From Bacillota bacterium (lineage in GTDB: Bacteria; Bacillota; Clostridia; Lachnospirales; Lachnospiraceae), in contig JAEZKA010000066.1 of the NCBI GenBank assembly GCA_023436225.1, positions 1-24,131 of the forward strand: 24,131 bases of DNA. Reading direction: 5' to 3'. Under the pieces are notes generated by a model. That model saw only the letters and a program-made list of their open reading frames with translations. It was not told where the DNA came from and did no database searches. A program made the translations under genes and the position numbers. Positions within the stretch are counted from its first letter, which is position 1, and each line of letters opens with the position of its first letter. Below, one piece after another: positions 1-7,003 of the stretch.

Positions 1-47
1 TCATAGACGTGATCGATGTTAAGTGAGCCAAAATTTAGTATTTTCAT
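1..47 (-). CDS. PfkB-family carbohydrate kinase, N-terminal fragment (cut by window edge)
   Basis: Only 15 full codons are in the window, reading MKILNFGSLNIDHVY from the ATG at 47. This closely matches the conserved start of PfkB/ribokinase-family sugar kinases (beta strand, then GSLNID, then substrate-binding residues). The family phosphorylates sugars or nucleosides with ATP; the substrate cannot be judged here. A GGAGTG and an AAGGA lie just upstream as possible ribosome binding sites. The gene runs off the left edge, so its integrity is unknown. A remnant of a second, unrelated (ROK-type) sugar kinase lies directly upstream, which suggests a sugar-utilisation locus. Identification rests on a short N-terminus and is therefore moderate. 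Confidence 0.6.
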   Translation of the reverse strand, partial: MKILNFGSLNIDHVY

Positions 48-74
48 CTTCCTTTTATCACTCCAATCTATCTA

Positions 75-146
75 CTAGTCTCCAACAGCACAAACCATCT
101 TAGTTCCACCTGCTTCTAATGCTTCTATTTTACTGTAAAATCCATA
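75..146 (-). pseudogene. ROK-family (fructokinase-like) kinase remnant
   Basis: Reading the minus strand from about 146 to 78 gives KIEALEAGGTKMVCAVGD (codons 131 to 78), the typical N-terminal phosphate-1 motif region of ROK fructokinases, in which EAGGTK binds ATP phosphate. Two consecutive TAG stops (77-72) follow at once, and there is no start codon with a ribosome binding site in frame. The same frame has a TGA at 155-153 just upstream. Only about 20 codons of a roughly 290-residue family remain, so this is a decayed fragment, not a working gene. What is seen: the motif and the stops. Inference: a former sugar-kinase gene lost by deletion next to the PfkB kinase. Confidence 0.6.
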
Positions 147-152
147 CTTAAG

Positions 153-370
153 TCAAATCATATAGACTTTTACCATTATCATAACTGCAACCTCTTCCTT
201 CGTCAATTCAGTTGATAGTTTTTCTTTTTTTAAACAATGAATCTCGTCTCCTTTGGCGATATGTCGAAATAGTTATCACTAAATTCAGCATCAGCATTCA
301 GGAGTTCAGATATAACTCACTGATTAGGTGAATATGCTTCTATTTCATATAAAAGTTCGGATGGATTATG
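153..370 (-). pseudogene. Degenerate coding-like sequence, origin unknown
   Basis: Two minus-strand stretches read like broken protein. One runs from 370 to 230 with an in-frame TGA at 319-317 (it contains SELLYEIEAYSPN before the stop and SELLNADAEF after it). The second, in another frame, runs from 263 to 153 (it contains KLSTELTKEEVA) and ends at a TGA in the same frame as the ROK remnant. Neither has a credible start with a ribosome binding site. I do not recognise a family. Composition looks like decayed coding DNA rather than a regulatory region, but chance open frames cannot be excluded. Positions 371-460 hold nothing recognisable beyond a short direct repeat (GGATATCTTAA twice, from about 389). 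Confidence 0.25.
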
Positions 371-463
371 TTTTTACTTAGTTGAAAGGATATCTTAAGG
401 ATATCTTTAAATTGATAACTATCATTTTAATATACTTTTATAATAATTCATAGTACAACAAAA

Positions 464-492
464 GCACCCTACCACTTTACATGATAGGGTGC
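464..492 (-). terminator. Intrinsic terminator after ppdK
   Basis: Arms GCACCCTA and TAGGGTGC form an 8-bp GC-rich stem. On the minus strand the stem is followed by TTTTGTTGT. It lies about 75 bases past the ppdK stop, in the right orientation to end that transcript. Confidence 0.75.
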
Positions 493-566
493 CATATAAT
501 TTCTTCGCTATTATTCAATACAGTCTAACCGAAGTCAAACCACAGAGAAACGTTGAAATCTTAACA

Positions 567-3188
567 TTATTTGTTGTTCAATACGGCCTGTGCTGCTGCT
601 AATCTTGCGATCGGCACACGGAAAGGTGAACAGGATACATAATTCAAACCAATCTTATGGCAGAACTCAACGGTAGAGGGATCTCCACCATGCTCGCCAC
701 AGATACCAAGCTTGATATTAGGTCTTGTTGCACGTCCCTTATCGGAAGCCATCTTTACTAACTGGCCAACGCCTTCTTGATCAAGTCTTGCAAATGGATC
801 GGACTCGTAAATCTTGGTCTTGTAATATGCATCTAAGAACTTACCAGCATCATCACGGGAGAAACCGAAGGTCATCTGTGTTAAGTCATTTGTACCGAAG
901 GAGAAGAACTCAGCTTCTTCAGCGATCTCATCTGCAAGTAAAGCAGCACGAGGAATCTCGATCATAGTACCAACATGATACTCGATATCGGAATTCATCT
1001 CTTTCTTTACTAAATCAGCTGTCTCAACAACGATTTCCTTAACGAACTTAAGCTCTCTCTTCTCGCCTACTAACGGGATCATGATCTCAGGAACGATATT
1101 GAAGCCTTTTTCCTTCTTAACTTCGATAGCTGCTTCCATAACTGCTCTGGTCTGCATTTTTGCAATCTCAGGATAGGTTACAGCAAGACGGCAGCCTCTG
1201 TGACCCATCATCGGGTTAAACTCGTGTAAGGAGTCACATACAGCATTAACCTCAGCAACAGTAAGACCCATATCTTTAGCTAAAGCTGCGATATCGTCTG
1301 CATCGGTAGGAACGAACTCATGTAACGGGGGATCCAGGAAACGGATGGTAACCGGTCTTCCTTCCATTACTTCGTAAAGACCCTTGAAGTCACCCTTCTG
1401 GAAAGGAATTAACTCATTAAGAGCTTCTTCTCTAGCTTCAACAGTCTTAGAAAGGATCATCTTTCTAATCTTATGAATTCTGTCGCCCTCGAAGAACATA
1501 TGCTCTGTACGGCAAAGACCGATACCTTCTGCACCGAACTTAACAGCGTTAGCTGCATCTGCCGGAGTGTCTGCATTGGTTCTTACCTTTAATGTTCTGA
1601 TTTCATCAGCCCATTTCATAATTCTATCAAAGTTACCACTGATGGATGCTTCTACAGTCGGGATATCTCCAATGTAGATGTTACCTGTGGAACCGTCTAA
1701 GGAGATGTAATCTCCTTCTTTAACAGTGTTACCAGCGATTGTGAACTGCTTTGCTTCTTCGTCAATAACGATCTCGCCACAACCGGATACACAAGCAGTA
1801 CCCATACCACGAGCAACAACAGCTGCGTGAGAGGTCATACCACCACGAACGGTTAAGATACCTTCTGCTGCATGCATACCTTCGATATCCTCGGGAGAGG
1901 TCTCAAGACGAACAAGGATAACTCTTTCGCCTTTTTCATGATTATTCTTAGCATCTTCTGCTGTGAAATATACCTTACCAGCTGCTGCTCCAGGAGATGC
2001 AGGAAGTGCATTACCAACTGGCTTTGCTTCTGCTAATTTCTTAGCATCAAAGGTAGGATGTAATAACTGATCTAAGGATTTTGCTTCAATTCTCTTAATA
2101 GCGTCTTCCTTAGTAATCTTGCCTTCATCTACTAAATCGCAAGCGATCTGAAGAGCTGCAGGAGCAGTTCTCTTACCGTTACGTGTCTGTAAGAAATAAA
2201 GCTTTCTATCTTCAATAGTGAACTCCATGTCCTGCATATCTCTGTAGTGATTCTCAAGCAGAGTAGCAATTCTCATGAACTCAGCATATGCTTCAGGCAT
2301 ATCCTGCTCAAGTCTGGAGATCGGAAGAGGAGTTCTGATACCAGCAACAACGTCTTCACCCTGAGCATTGATCAGGTATTCACCATAGATCTTAGCTTCA
2401 CCGGTAGAAGGATTACGTGTAAATGCAACACCGGTACCTGATGTATCACCCATGTTACCGAATACCATGGCCTGAACGTTTACTGCAGTACCCCAATCAC
2501 CAGGGATATCATTCATTCTTCTATAATAGATCGCACGAGGATTATCCCAGGAACGGAATACAGCGGTAACTGCCTCGATTAACTGATCTGCAGGATTCTG
2601 AGGGAAATCTGCGCCTTTTTCAGCTTTGTATAATGCCTTGAAGCCAGCAATAACTTCCTTTAAATCTTCTGCTGTAAGCTCGGTGTCATAATGAACACCT
2701 TTCTTCTCTTTGATTTCATCAAGAACTCTTTCGAATTTGGACTTGCTTACTTCCATAACTACGTCAGAGAACATCTGGATGAATCTTCTGTAAGAGTCGT
2801 ATGCAAATCTTGCATTACCGGTCTTCTTAGCGAAGCCTTCAACAGCTGCATCAGTCAAACCTAAGTTAAGGATTGTATCCATCATACCAGGCATGGAAGC
2901 TCTAGCACCGGAACGTACAGATACTAATAAAGGATTCTCTGTATCACCGAATTTCTTACCTTGCTCCTCTTCGAGAATTCTTAAGGATGCAAAAATCTGA
3001 TCCTTAATCTCATCTCTAATTGTCTTGCCGCTATTGTAATAGTCTGTACAAGCTTCTGTTGTAACAGTGAAACCCTGAGGAATCGGAAGACCTAAGTTAG
3101 TCATTTCTGCTAAGTTAGCGCCTTTACCGCCAAGAAGGTTCTTCATATCTGCCTTACCTTCTTTGAACAAATATACCCATTTTGCCAT
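567..3188 (-). CDS. ppdK: Pyruvate, phosphate dikinase
   Basis: Cytosolic enzyme interconverting pyruvate + ATP + Pi and PEP + AMP + PPi; in clostridia it typically serves PPi-linked glycolysis. The 873-residue length matches the clostridial enzyme (about 874). The N-terminal nucleotide-binding domain covers about residues 1-340 (GGKGANLAEM near 20, SVRSGARASMPGMMDT near 90-105). The phosphohistidine swivel domain carries GGMTSHAAVVARG with the catalytic His at 454. The C-terminal TIM-barrel PEP/pyruvate domain carries GICGEHGGDP with the catalytic Cys at 830. All key residues are intact. The ATG at 3188 has AGGAGGG about 10 bases upstream and gives the expected MAKWVYLF start. It is the last gene of the minus-strand run and follows an unusually structured 474-base gap after glyS. 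A terminator follows at 464-492. Confidence 0.97.
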   Translation of the reverse strand: MAKWVYLFKEGKADMKNLLGGKGANLAEMTNLGLPIPQGFTVTTEACTDYYNSGKTIRDEIKDQIFASLRILEEEQGKKFGDTENPLLVSVRSGARASMPGMMDTILNLGLTDAAVEGFAKKTGNARFAYDSYRRFIQMFSDVVMEVSKSKFERVLDEIKEKKGVHYDTELTAEDLKEVIAGFKALYKAEKGADFPQNPADQLIEAVTAVFRSWDNPRAIYYRRMNDIPGDWGTAVNVQAMVFGNMGDTSGTGVAFTRNPSTGEAKIYGEYLINAQGEDVVAGIRTPLPISRLEQDMPEAYAEFMRIATLLENHYRDMQDMEFTIEDRKLYFLQTRNGKRTAPAALQIACDLVDEGKITKEDAIKRIEAKSLDQLLHPTFDAKKLAEAKPVGNALPASPGAAAGKVYFTAEDAKNNHEKGERVILVRLETSPEDIEGMHAAEGILTVRGGMTSHAAVVARGMGTACVSGCGEIVIDEEAKQFTIAGNTVKEGDYISLDGSTGNIYIGDIPTVEASISGNFDRIMKWADEIRTLKVRTNADTPADAANAVKFGAEGIGLCRTEHMFFEGDRIHKIRKMILSKTVEAREEALNELIPFQKGDFKGLYEVMEGRPVTIRFLDPPLHEFVPTDADDIAALAKDMGLTVAEVNAVCDSLHEFNPMMGHRGCRLAVTYPEIAKMQTRAVMEAAIEVKKEKGFNIVPEIMIPLVGEKRELKFVKEIVVETADLVKKEMNSDIEYHVGTMIEIPRAALLADEIAEEAEFFSFGTNDLTQMTFGFSRDDAGKFLDAYYKTKIYESDPFARLDQEGVGQLVKMASDKGRATRPNIKLGICGEHGGDPSTVEFCHKIGLNYVSCSPFRVPIARLAAAQAVLNNK

Positions 3189-3250
3189 TTTGTAAGTGCC
3201 CTCCTAAATAAATAATATATTTACAATTTGTTACAATACTGTTATTGACA

Positions 3251-3320
3251 ATGATGTCAAAAGCAAGCCGTGATCATTGTAAAATACAATTTCACCTTCA
3301 CAGAATGCTTTTGACATCAT
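3251..3320 (-). repeat. Long inverted repeat in the ppdK upstream region
   Basis: ATGATGTCAAAAGCA (3251-3265) is perfectly inverted as TGCTTTTGACATCAT (3306-3320), a 15-bp stem. The 40-base loop contains a further small hairpin, ATTGTA-AAA-TACAAT. No U-rich tail follows on the minus strand, so it does not look like a standard terminator. It lies about 60 bases upstream of the ppdK start and would be in its 5' leader if transcription comes from upstream. Confidence 0.7.
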
Positions 3321-3338
3321 CATCATCAACCGAGCGCC

Positions 3339-3395
3339 AAAAGTACTCCGCTAACAAAACGAATTCCTGATTCATTCTGTTGGCGTAATACTTTT
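3339..3395 (-). repeat. Long imperfect hairpin in the glyS-ppdK gap
   Basis: The core arms CGCTAACAAAACGAAT and ATTCATTCTGTTGGCG pair over 16 positions with several G-U pairs around a 5-base loop (TCCTG). The flanking AAAAGTA and TACTTTT extend the stem. On the minus strand it ends in CTTTTGG, a weak U-tract. G-U compensated pairing suggests selection at RNA level, but this is inference. Confidence 0.55.
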
Positions 3396-3472
3396 ATCAC
3401 TGGGTCGACAGTACCTATACAAATTATAACTCATTTTTAGCTTTTCTAATCGTAAAAGCTGAATATTGTACT

Positions 3473-3617
3473 CGGTAAGCGGCTTCCGCTCATAAACCTT
3501 CGGTTTATTATGTAACCGTAGGTTACATTGCTCTCGCTGCGCCTATCCATAAAAATCTGGTCATCTGTTCGTGCAAGCACGACATCTGCCCAGTTTTTAT
3601 GTCTAATCCGCTTACCG
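3473..3617 (-). ncRNA. Candidate structured RNA or leader element upstream of ppdK
   Basis: The element is closed by a perfect 10-bp inverted repeat: CGGTAAGCGG at 3473-3482 and CCGCTTACCG at 3608-3617. Inside are four hairpins. The first is CATAAAAA/TTTTTATG (about 3548-3601), topped by CTGG/CCAG and TCGTGC/GCACGA. The second is TGTAACC-GTA-GGTTACA (3511-3527). The third is ATAAACC-TTC-GGTTTAT (3492-3508). The fourth is AGCGG-CTT-CCGCT (3478-3490), which shares bases with the closing stem, so the two are mutually exclusive. A TGATATAAT extended -10 on the minus strand (3631-3623) predicts a transcript start near 3616, the first bases of the closing stem. No matching known RNA family was recognised. 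It could be an independent small RNA, a ppdK leader or a MITE-like repeat. Confidence 0.5.
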
Positions 3618-3622
3618 TGCAC

Positions 3623-3631
3623 ATTATATCA
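3623..3631 (-). promoter_or_regulatory. Extended -10 promoter (TGATATAAT) ahead of the structured element
   Basis: On the minus strand TGATATAAT matches the extended -10 consensus TGnTATAAT. The -35 region at a 17-base spacing is poor (TTTCTT), as is common for extended -10 promoters. The predicted start, 7 bases downstream, is at about 3616. It lies 30 to 40 bases beyond the glyS stop, so ppdK may be transcribed separately from glyS. Confidence 0.5.
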
Positions 3632-3662
3632 TAGAACCTACTGATAAGAAAAGACTTTTTTT

Positions 3663-5051
3663 CTAAAATTTAAATTTATTCTCAAAATATGCTTTTAAAT
3701 CTTCAATTTTAATTCTTTCTTGCTCCATGGTATCGCGGTCACGAACGGTTACCGCACCATCGGTCTCAGAGTCGAAATCGTAGGTAATACAGAAGGGTGT
3801 TCCTATCTCATCCTGTCTACGGTATCTCTTACCGATATTACCTCTATCATCAAATTCACAGTTATAGGTCTTGCAAAGCTCCATATAAACCTTCTCAGCC
3901 GGATCCGATAACTTCTTTGATAACGGAAGTACTCCAATCTTTACCGGAGCAAGAGCAGGGTGGAATCGAAGCACGGTACGTACATCTCCCTCCGCAATTT
4001 CCTCTTCATCGTATGCTGCACAAAGAAAAGCCAATGCTACACGATCCGCACCAAGGGAGGGTTCAATAACATAAGGAATATATCTTTTGGTTTTCTCATC
4101 ATCAAAATAACTCATATCCTCTTTGGATACATTCTGATGCTGTGTTAGGTCATAATCGGTACGGTCTGCAATTCCCCATAATTCACCCCAACCAAAGGGG
4201 AATAAGAACTCGATGTCTGTAGTCGCCTTACTATAGAAGGAAAGCTCTGCTGCATCATGATCTCTGACTCTCATCTCTTCCTCTTTCATTCCGAGGGCTT
4301 TCAGCCAATCGATACAGAATTGTCTCCAATAAGTAAACCATTCCAAGTCAGTGTCCGGCTCACAGAAGAACTCTAATTCCATCTGCTCGAATTCCCTGGT
4401 ACGGAAGGTAAAATTACCTGGTGTAATCTCGTTACGGAAGGACTTACCGATCTGGCCAATACCAAAGGGAATCTTCTTACGTGAGGTTCTCTGAACATTC
4501 TTAAAGTTTACAAAGATACCCTGAGCCGTCTCAGGTCTTAAGTATACTACATTCTTCGCATCCTCTGTAACGCCCTGGAACGTCTTGAACATCAGGTTAA
4601 ACTGACGGATATCCGTAAAATTGTGTTTACCACAGGTCGGACAGCAGATGTTATGTTCATCAATGTAATTCTTCATTTCTTCTTGAGACCAAGCATCCAC
4701 GGCACCTTCCACCGCGATACCCTTCTCCATGTTGTAATCCTCAATTAATTTATCCGCACGAAAACGCTCATGACATTCTCTACAGTCCATTAAAGGATCA
4801 GAAAAGCCACCAAGATGTCCGGAAGCAACCCATGTCTGAGGATTCATAAGGATAGCGCAATCTACACCTACATTATAAGGATTCTCCTGAATGAACTTTG
4901 CCCACCATGCTTTCTTTACATTATTCTTTAATTCCACACCAAGATTACCGTAATCCCATGTGTTCGCAAGACCGCCATATATCTCGGAGCCGGGATACAC
5001 AAAGCCTCTTGCCTTTGCCAGTGCAACAATTTTTTCCATTGTTTTTTCCAT
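3663..5051 (-). CDS. glyS: Glycyl-tRNA synthetase, single-chain (class IIa) type
   Basis: Charges tRNA-Gly with glycine using ATP in the cytosol. It is the homodimeric eukaryote/archaea-like form found in many Firmicutes, not the glyQ/glyS two-subunit form. With the start chosen here it has 462 residues, usual for the family. The N-terminal motif RGFVYPGSEIYGGLANTWDY is typical. Two CxxC pairs in the insertion (near residues 90-93 and 137-140) look zinc-binding. Motif 2 is FRNEITPGNF near 205, and motif 3 is EPSLGADRVALAF near 332. The last 100 or so residues form the anticodon-binding domain. A GTG at 5066 would add five residues, but it sits inside the ribosome binding site GTGAGGA; the ATG at 5051, 8 bases after AGGA, gives the family start MEKTMEKIV. 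No T-box leader was found upstream. Confidence 0.96.
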   Translation of the reverse strand: MEKTMEKIVALAKARGFVYPGSEIYGGLANTWDYGNLGVELKNNVKKAWWAKFIQENPYNVGVDCAILMNPQTWVASGHLGGFSDPLMDCRECHERFRADKLIEDYNMEKGIAVEGAVDAWSQEEMKNYIDEHNICCPTCGKHNFTDIRQFNLMFKTFQGVTEDAKNVVYLRPETAQGIFVNFKNVQRTSRKKIPFGIGQIGKSFRNEITPGNFTFRTREFEQMELEFFCEPDTDLEWFTYWRQFCIDWLKALGMKEEEMRVRDHDAAELSFYSKATTDIEFLFPFGWGELWGIADRTDYDLTQHQNVSKEDMSYFDDEKTKRYIPYVIEPSLGADRVALAFLCAAYDEEEIAEGDVRTVLRFHPALAPVKIGVLPLSKKLSDPAEKVYMELCKTYNCEFDDRGNIGKRYRRQDEIGTPFCITYDFDSETDGAVTVRDRDTMEQERIKIEDLKAYFENKFKF

Positions 5052-5183
5052 CTTTTTTATCCTCACATTATCTTAATAAATTTATTTTATTAGGAACTTA
5101 AAAACACCTCATAGCTATTCTGTTGTATGTCTACCTATTTGCAAGTCTGCTTAAAGGATATTAGCCAACGTATATAAATTTTA

Positions 5184-5227
5184 GGAATAACCTGCCGTTA
5201 TAATATTATTGATTGAATGGTAATTCC
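5184..5227 (-). terminator. Weak hairpin between the lipoprotein gene and glyS
   Basis: Arms GGAATAACC and GGTAATTCC pair over 9 positions with one mismatch around a 26-base loop, just past the lipoprotein stop. The minus-strand tail is TAAAATTTAT, not a clean U-run. It may be a weak terminator or nothing. Confidence 0.25.
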
Positions 5228-5230
5228 GCT

Positions 5231-5830
5231 TTATGGTTTAAATACAACAATGCTCATACCCTCAGCTGCACCCTGTACCTTGTTATCATCAATATAAGTT
5301 GCATTCTCAGAGTAATATTTAATTGTGCCGTCTACAATGATTTCATAGGGCTCAGTCATCACCAATACCTTCAGCTTGTTGTTTCCGATAATCTCCTTTG
5401 TACTAGCCAGTGATCCGTTCTTCTCGCTAACTAAGGTAGTCGGCAGATCTAGTGGTATTTCCGAAACTCCTCCATTAAAATAAGCAGCAGTAACATCATT
5501 GAAGTTGGCATACTGGTCCATACCCGAATAGGTTAGCAGCATGACAGCCTTCCCGTTATTCAGTTTTATATCCTCAATACTGATCTTCTTTTCTCCTGCT
5601 TTCTTATTATATTCATCTATCTCTTTGGTAACAAAATCCTGAAGCTCACTTAGATTATAATAAGATTTATTAAAATCCTCAACAGTTGCAACCTGAAGTA
5701 CACCATTGGATTTTGCTAAAATTGTATTCATTGTTACTTTATCAGCGGTTAAAGATACTTCTTCTTTTTTACAACCCGCTGTTCCTAGAATGAATAAAAG
5801 CATGATTGTACAAAGAAACAACTTTTTCAT
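5231..5830 (-). CDS. Putative lipoprotein of unknown function
   Basis: A 199-residue protein with a clear lipoprotein signal peptide: MKK, a hydrophobic core (LFLCTIMLLFILG) and a lipobox-like TAGC with the acylated Cys at 20. After cleavage it would be anchored to the outer face of the membrane. The mature part is charged and mixed alpha/beta in appearance, with no motif I recognise; it ends EGMSIVVFKP. The start has GGAGGG 8 bases upstream. It sits between recO and glyS, where Bacillus has no such gene, so it appears to be an insertion into an otherwise conserved cluster, perhaps lineage-specific. The Lit-like transacylase encoded at 13742 acts on lipoproteins in general, which would include this one only in principle. 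Confidence 0.8.
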   Translation of the reverse strand: MKKLFLCTIMLLFILGTAGCKKEEVSLTADKVTMNTILAKSNGVLQVATVEDFNKSYYNLSELQDFVTKEIDEYNKKAGEKKISIEDIKLNNGKAVMLLTYSGMDQYANFNDVTAAYFNGGVSEIPLDLPTTLVSEKNGSLASTKEIIGNNKLKVLVMTEPYEIIVDGTIKYYSENATYIDDNKVQGAAEGMSIVVFKP

Positions 5831-5911
5831 AAAGTATTCCCTCCATATCGTTTTGGGTTCATATCATTTTAACCTTTAAGCTTAATAATTTCAACAGTAA
5901 TTTATAAATAT

Positions 5912-6688
5912 TTATAAACTCTTAAGCATCTCGAGTGACTTAAAATCATGCTCAATATAACGCTCTAGATATCGTTTGATACAGAGGTTCAATTCGATCT
6001 GCACCTTGGGAGTGACACGAAAGGTATACAGCTTCTCTACCTCCTTGGATATTATGTACTGCATAGTATAAAGGGTTGAGGTATTAATGCTGATTGCTCC
6101 TCTGTCATATCCTCTGCAGTTTTCACACAAAATCCCTCCACTCTCGGCACTGAAATAGTACCTTATGTCTTGATTATCTCGATTGGCGTCCTCATCGGAA
6201 AGTGAATTTTTATTACATTTTAAACAACCGAACACTTGAGGAGCTTCACCGTTAAGAGCCATGATTTTCAATTCAAAAACGGATCGTATCAAAGCCTGGT
6301 CGATGGTACTTTTTGATAAAGCCCGTAGTGTCTGATATAATAACTTAAGAATATCCCTCTCATCATTATTTTCTTTCGTCAGATAATCTGCAAATTCACA
6401 GAAATAGAATCCATAGCATAGGCTTTCAAAATCATCTCTTAACTCGCCGAAATAATTCGATATCTCTGCTGAAATAATATTATAAGAAGATTTCCCCGCA
6501 TACAGTGTGAATTCACCGAATGAAAAAGCTTGTCCACATGCCAATAAGGCGCTGTTTGGTCTTCTGGCGCCTTTGGCAAATGCTGATATTTTTCCGTATT
6601 CTCTGGTTAAGATAACCAACCGTTTGTCGTATTCACCAACCGGCATGGCCGACAGAACCATTCCCGTCACGGTAGTTGATCCCGGCAA
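5912..6688 (-). CDS. recO: DNA repair protein RecO
   Basis: RecO works with RecF and RecR to load RecA on SSB-coated single-stranded DNA and to anneal strands during recombinational repair. An N-terminal OB fold (VTGMVLSAMPVGEYDKRLV, about residues 6-80) is followed by a helical domain and a four-cysteine zinc site, CLKC at 155-158 and CENC at 188-191. I place the start at the TTG at 6688: AGAAGGTGA lies 5 bases upstream, and MPGSTTVTGMVLSA is the expected family N-terminus. This gives 258 residues, near the usual 250. Upstream ATGs at 6775 and in MAWKEK lack a ribosome binding site and add residues foreign to the family. The start overlaps the end of the yqzL-like gene by 56 bases, implying translational coupling. 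The stop lies in an 18-base AT palindrome (5901-5918). Confidence 0.93.
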   Translation of the reverse strand: MPGSTTVTGMVLSAMPVGEYDKRLVILTREYGKISAFAKGARRPNSALLACGQAFSFGEFTLYAGKSSYNIISAEISNYFGELRDDFESLCYGFYFCEFADYLTKENNDERDILKLLYQTLRALSKSTIDQALIRSVFELKIMALNGEAPQVFGCLKCNKNSLSDEDANRDNQDIRYYFSAESGGILCENCRGYDRGAISINTSTLYTMQYIISKEVEKLYTFRVTPKVQIELNLCIKRYLERYIEHDFKSLEMLKSL

Positions 6689-6842
6689 TAAATTCACCTT
6701 CTCTTTCCATGCCATGCAAAAGATTGTCGTTATCCGATATCGGTTCGTCCGCAATCTCCTCTCTGGTACATGCAATGTAATGTAAGTAATCGTCTATACT
6801 GCCTGTATTGACGAAACTCTCCCAGTAATCATAATTCTTCAT
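6633..6842 (-). CDS. yqzL: YqzL-like small protein between era and recO
   Basis: A 69-residue protein whose N-terminal half (WESFVNTGSIDDYLHYIAC) resembles the short YqzL family encoded between era and recO in Firmicutes (pattern W..F..TG.ID.YL.Y). The function is not established. AGGGGG lies 8 bases before the ATG at 6842. The C-terminal third overlaps the start of recO in another frame (6633-6688), so it may be longer than the conserved core simply because of that overlap. The position and order match the Bacillus era-yqzL-recO arrangement. Assignment rests on synteny plus a short motif. Confidence 0.7.
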   Translation of the reverse strand: MKNYDYWESFVNTGSIDDYLHYIACTREEIADEPISDNDNLLHGMEREGEFIAGINYRDGNGSVGHAGW

Positions 6843-7003
6843 AAATGAGCCCCCTAACCATGATAATATGTTTCACTCCAGAATAATCTTCTGTTATGTT
6901 ATTAGGTTTCCCATTTCATGTTTTGTTAAACTGGTCAGAATATACCATTGAAATTTTTTATTAAAGCATTCTACCTGCCCCATGTCCAAGTGTATTCTCT
7001 ATA

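Noticed and set aside
389..411. Direct repeat of GGATATCTTAA
   Set aside because: Only two short AT-rich copies; not enough to claim a functional repeat.
5052..5230. T-box leader for glyS
   Set aside because: No specifier stem or T-box consensus found upstream of glyS.
5901..5918. 18-base palindrome TTTATAAATATTTATAAA at the recO stop
   Set aside because: Pure A/T in an AT-rich spot; likely chance, and too weak to be a terminator.
6689..6775. Longer RecO start at the ATG at 6775
   Set aside because: No ribosome binding site and 29 extra residues with no family match, in a region coding for the yqzL-like protein.
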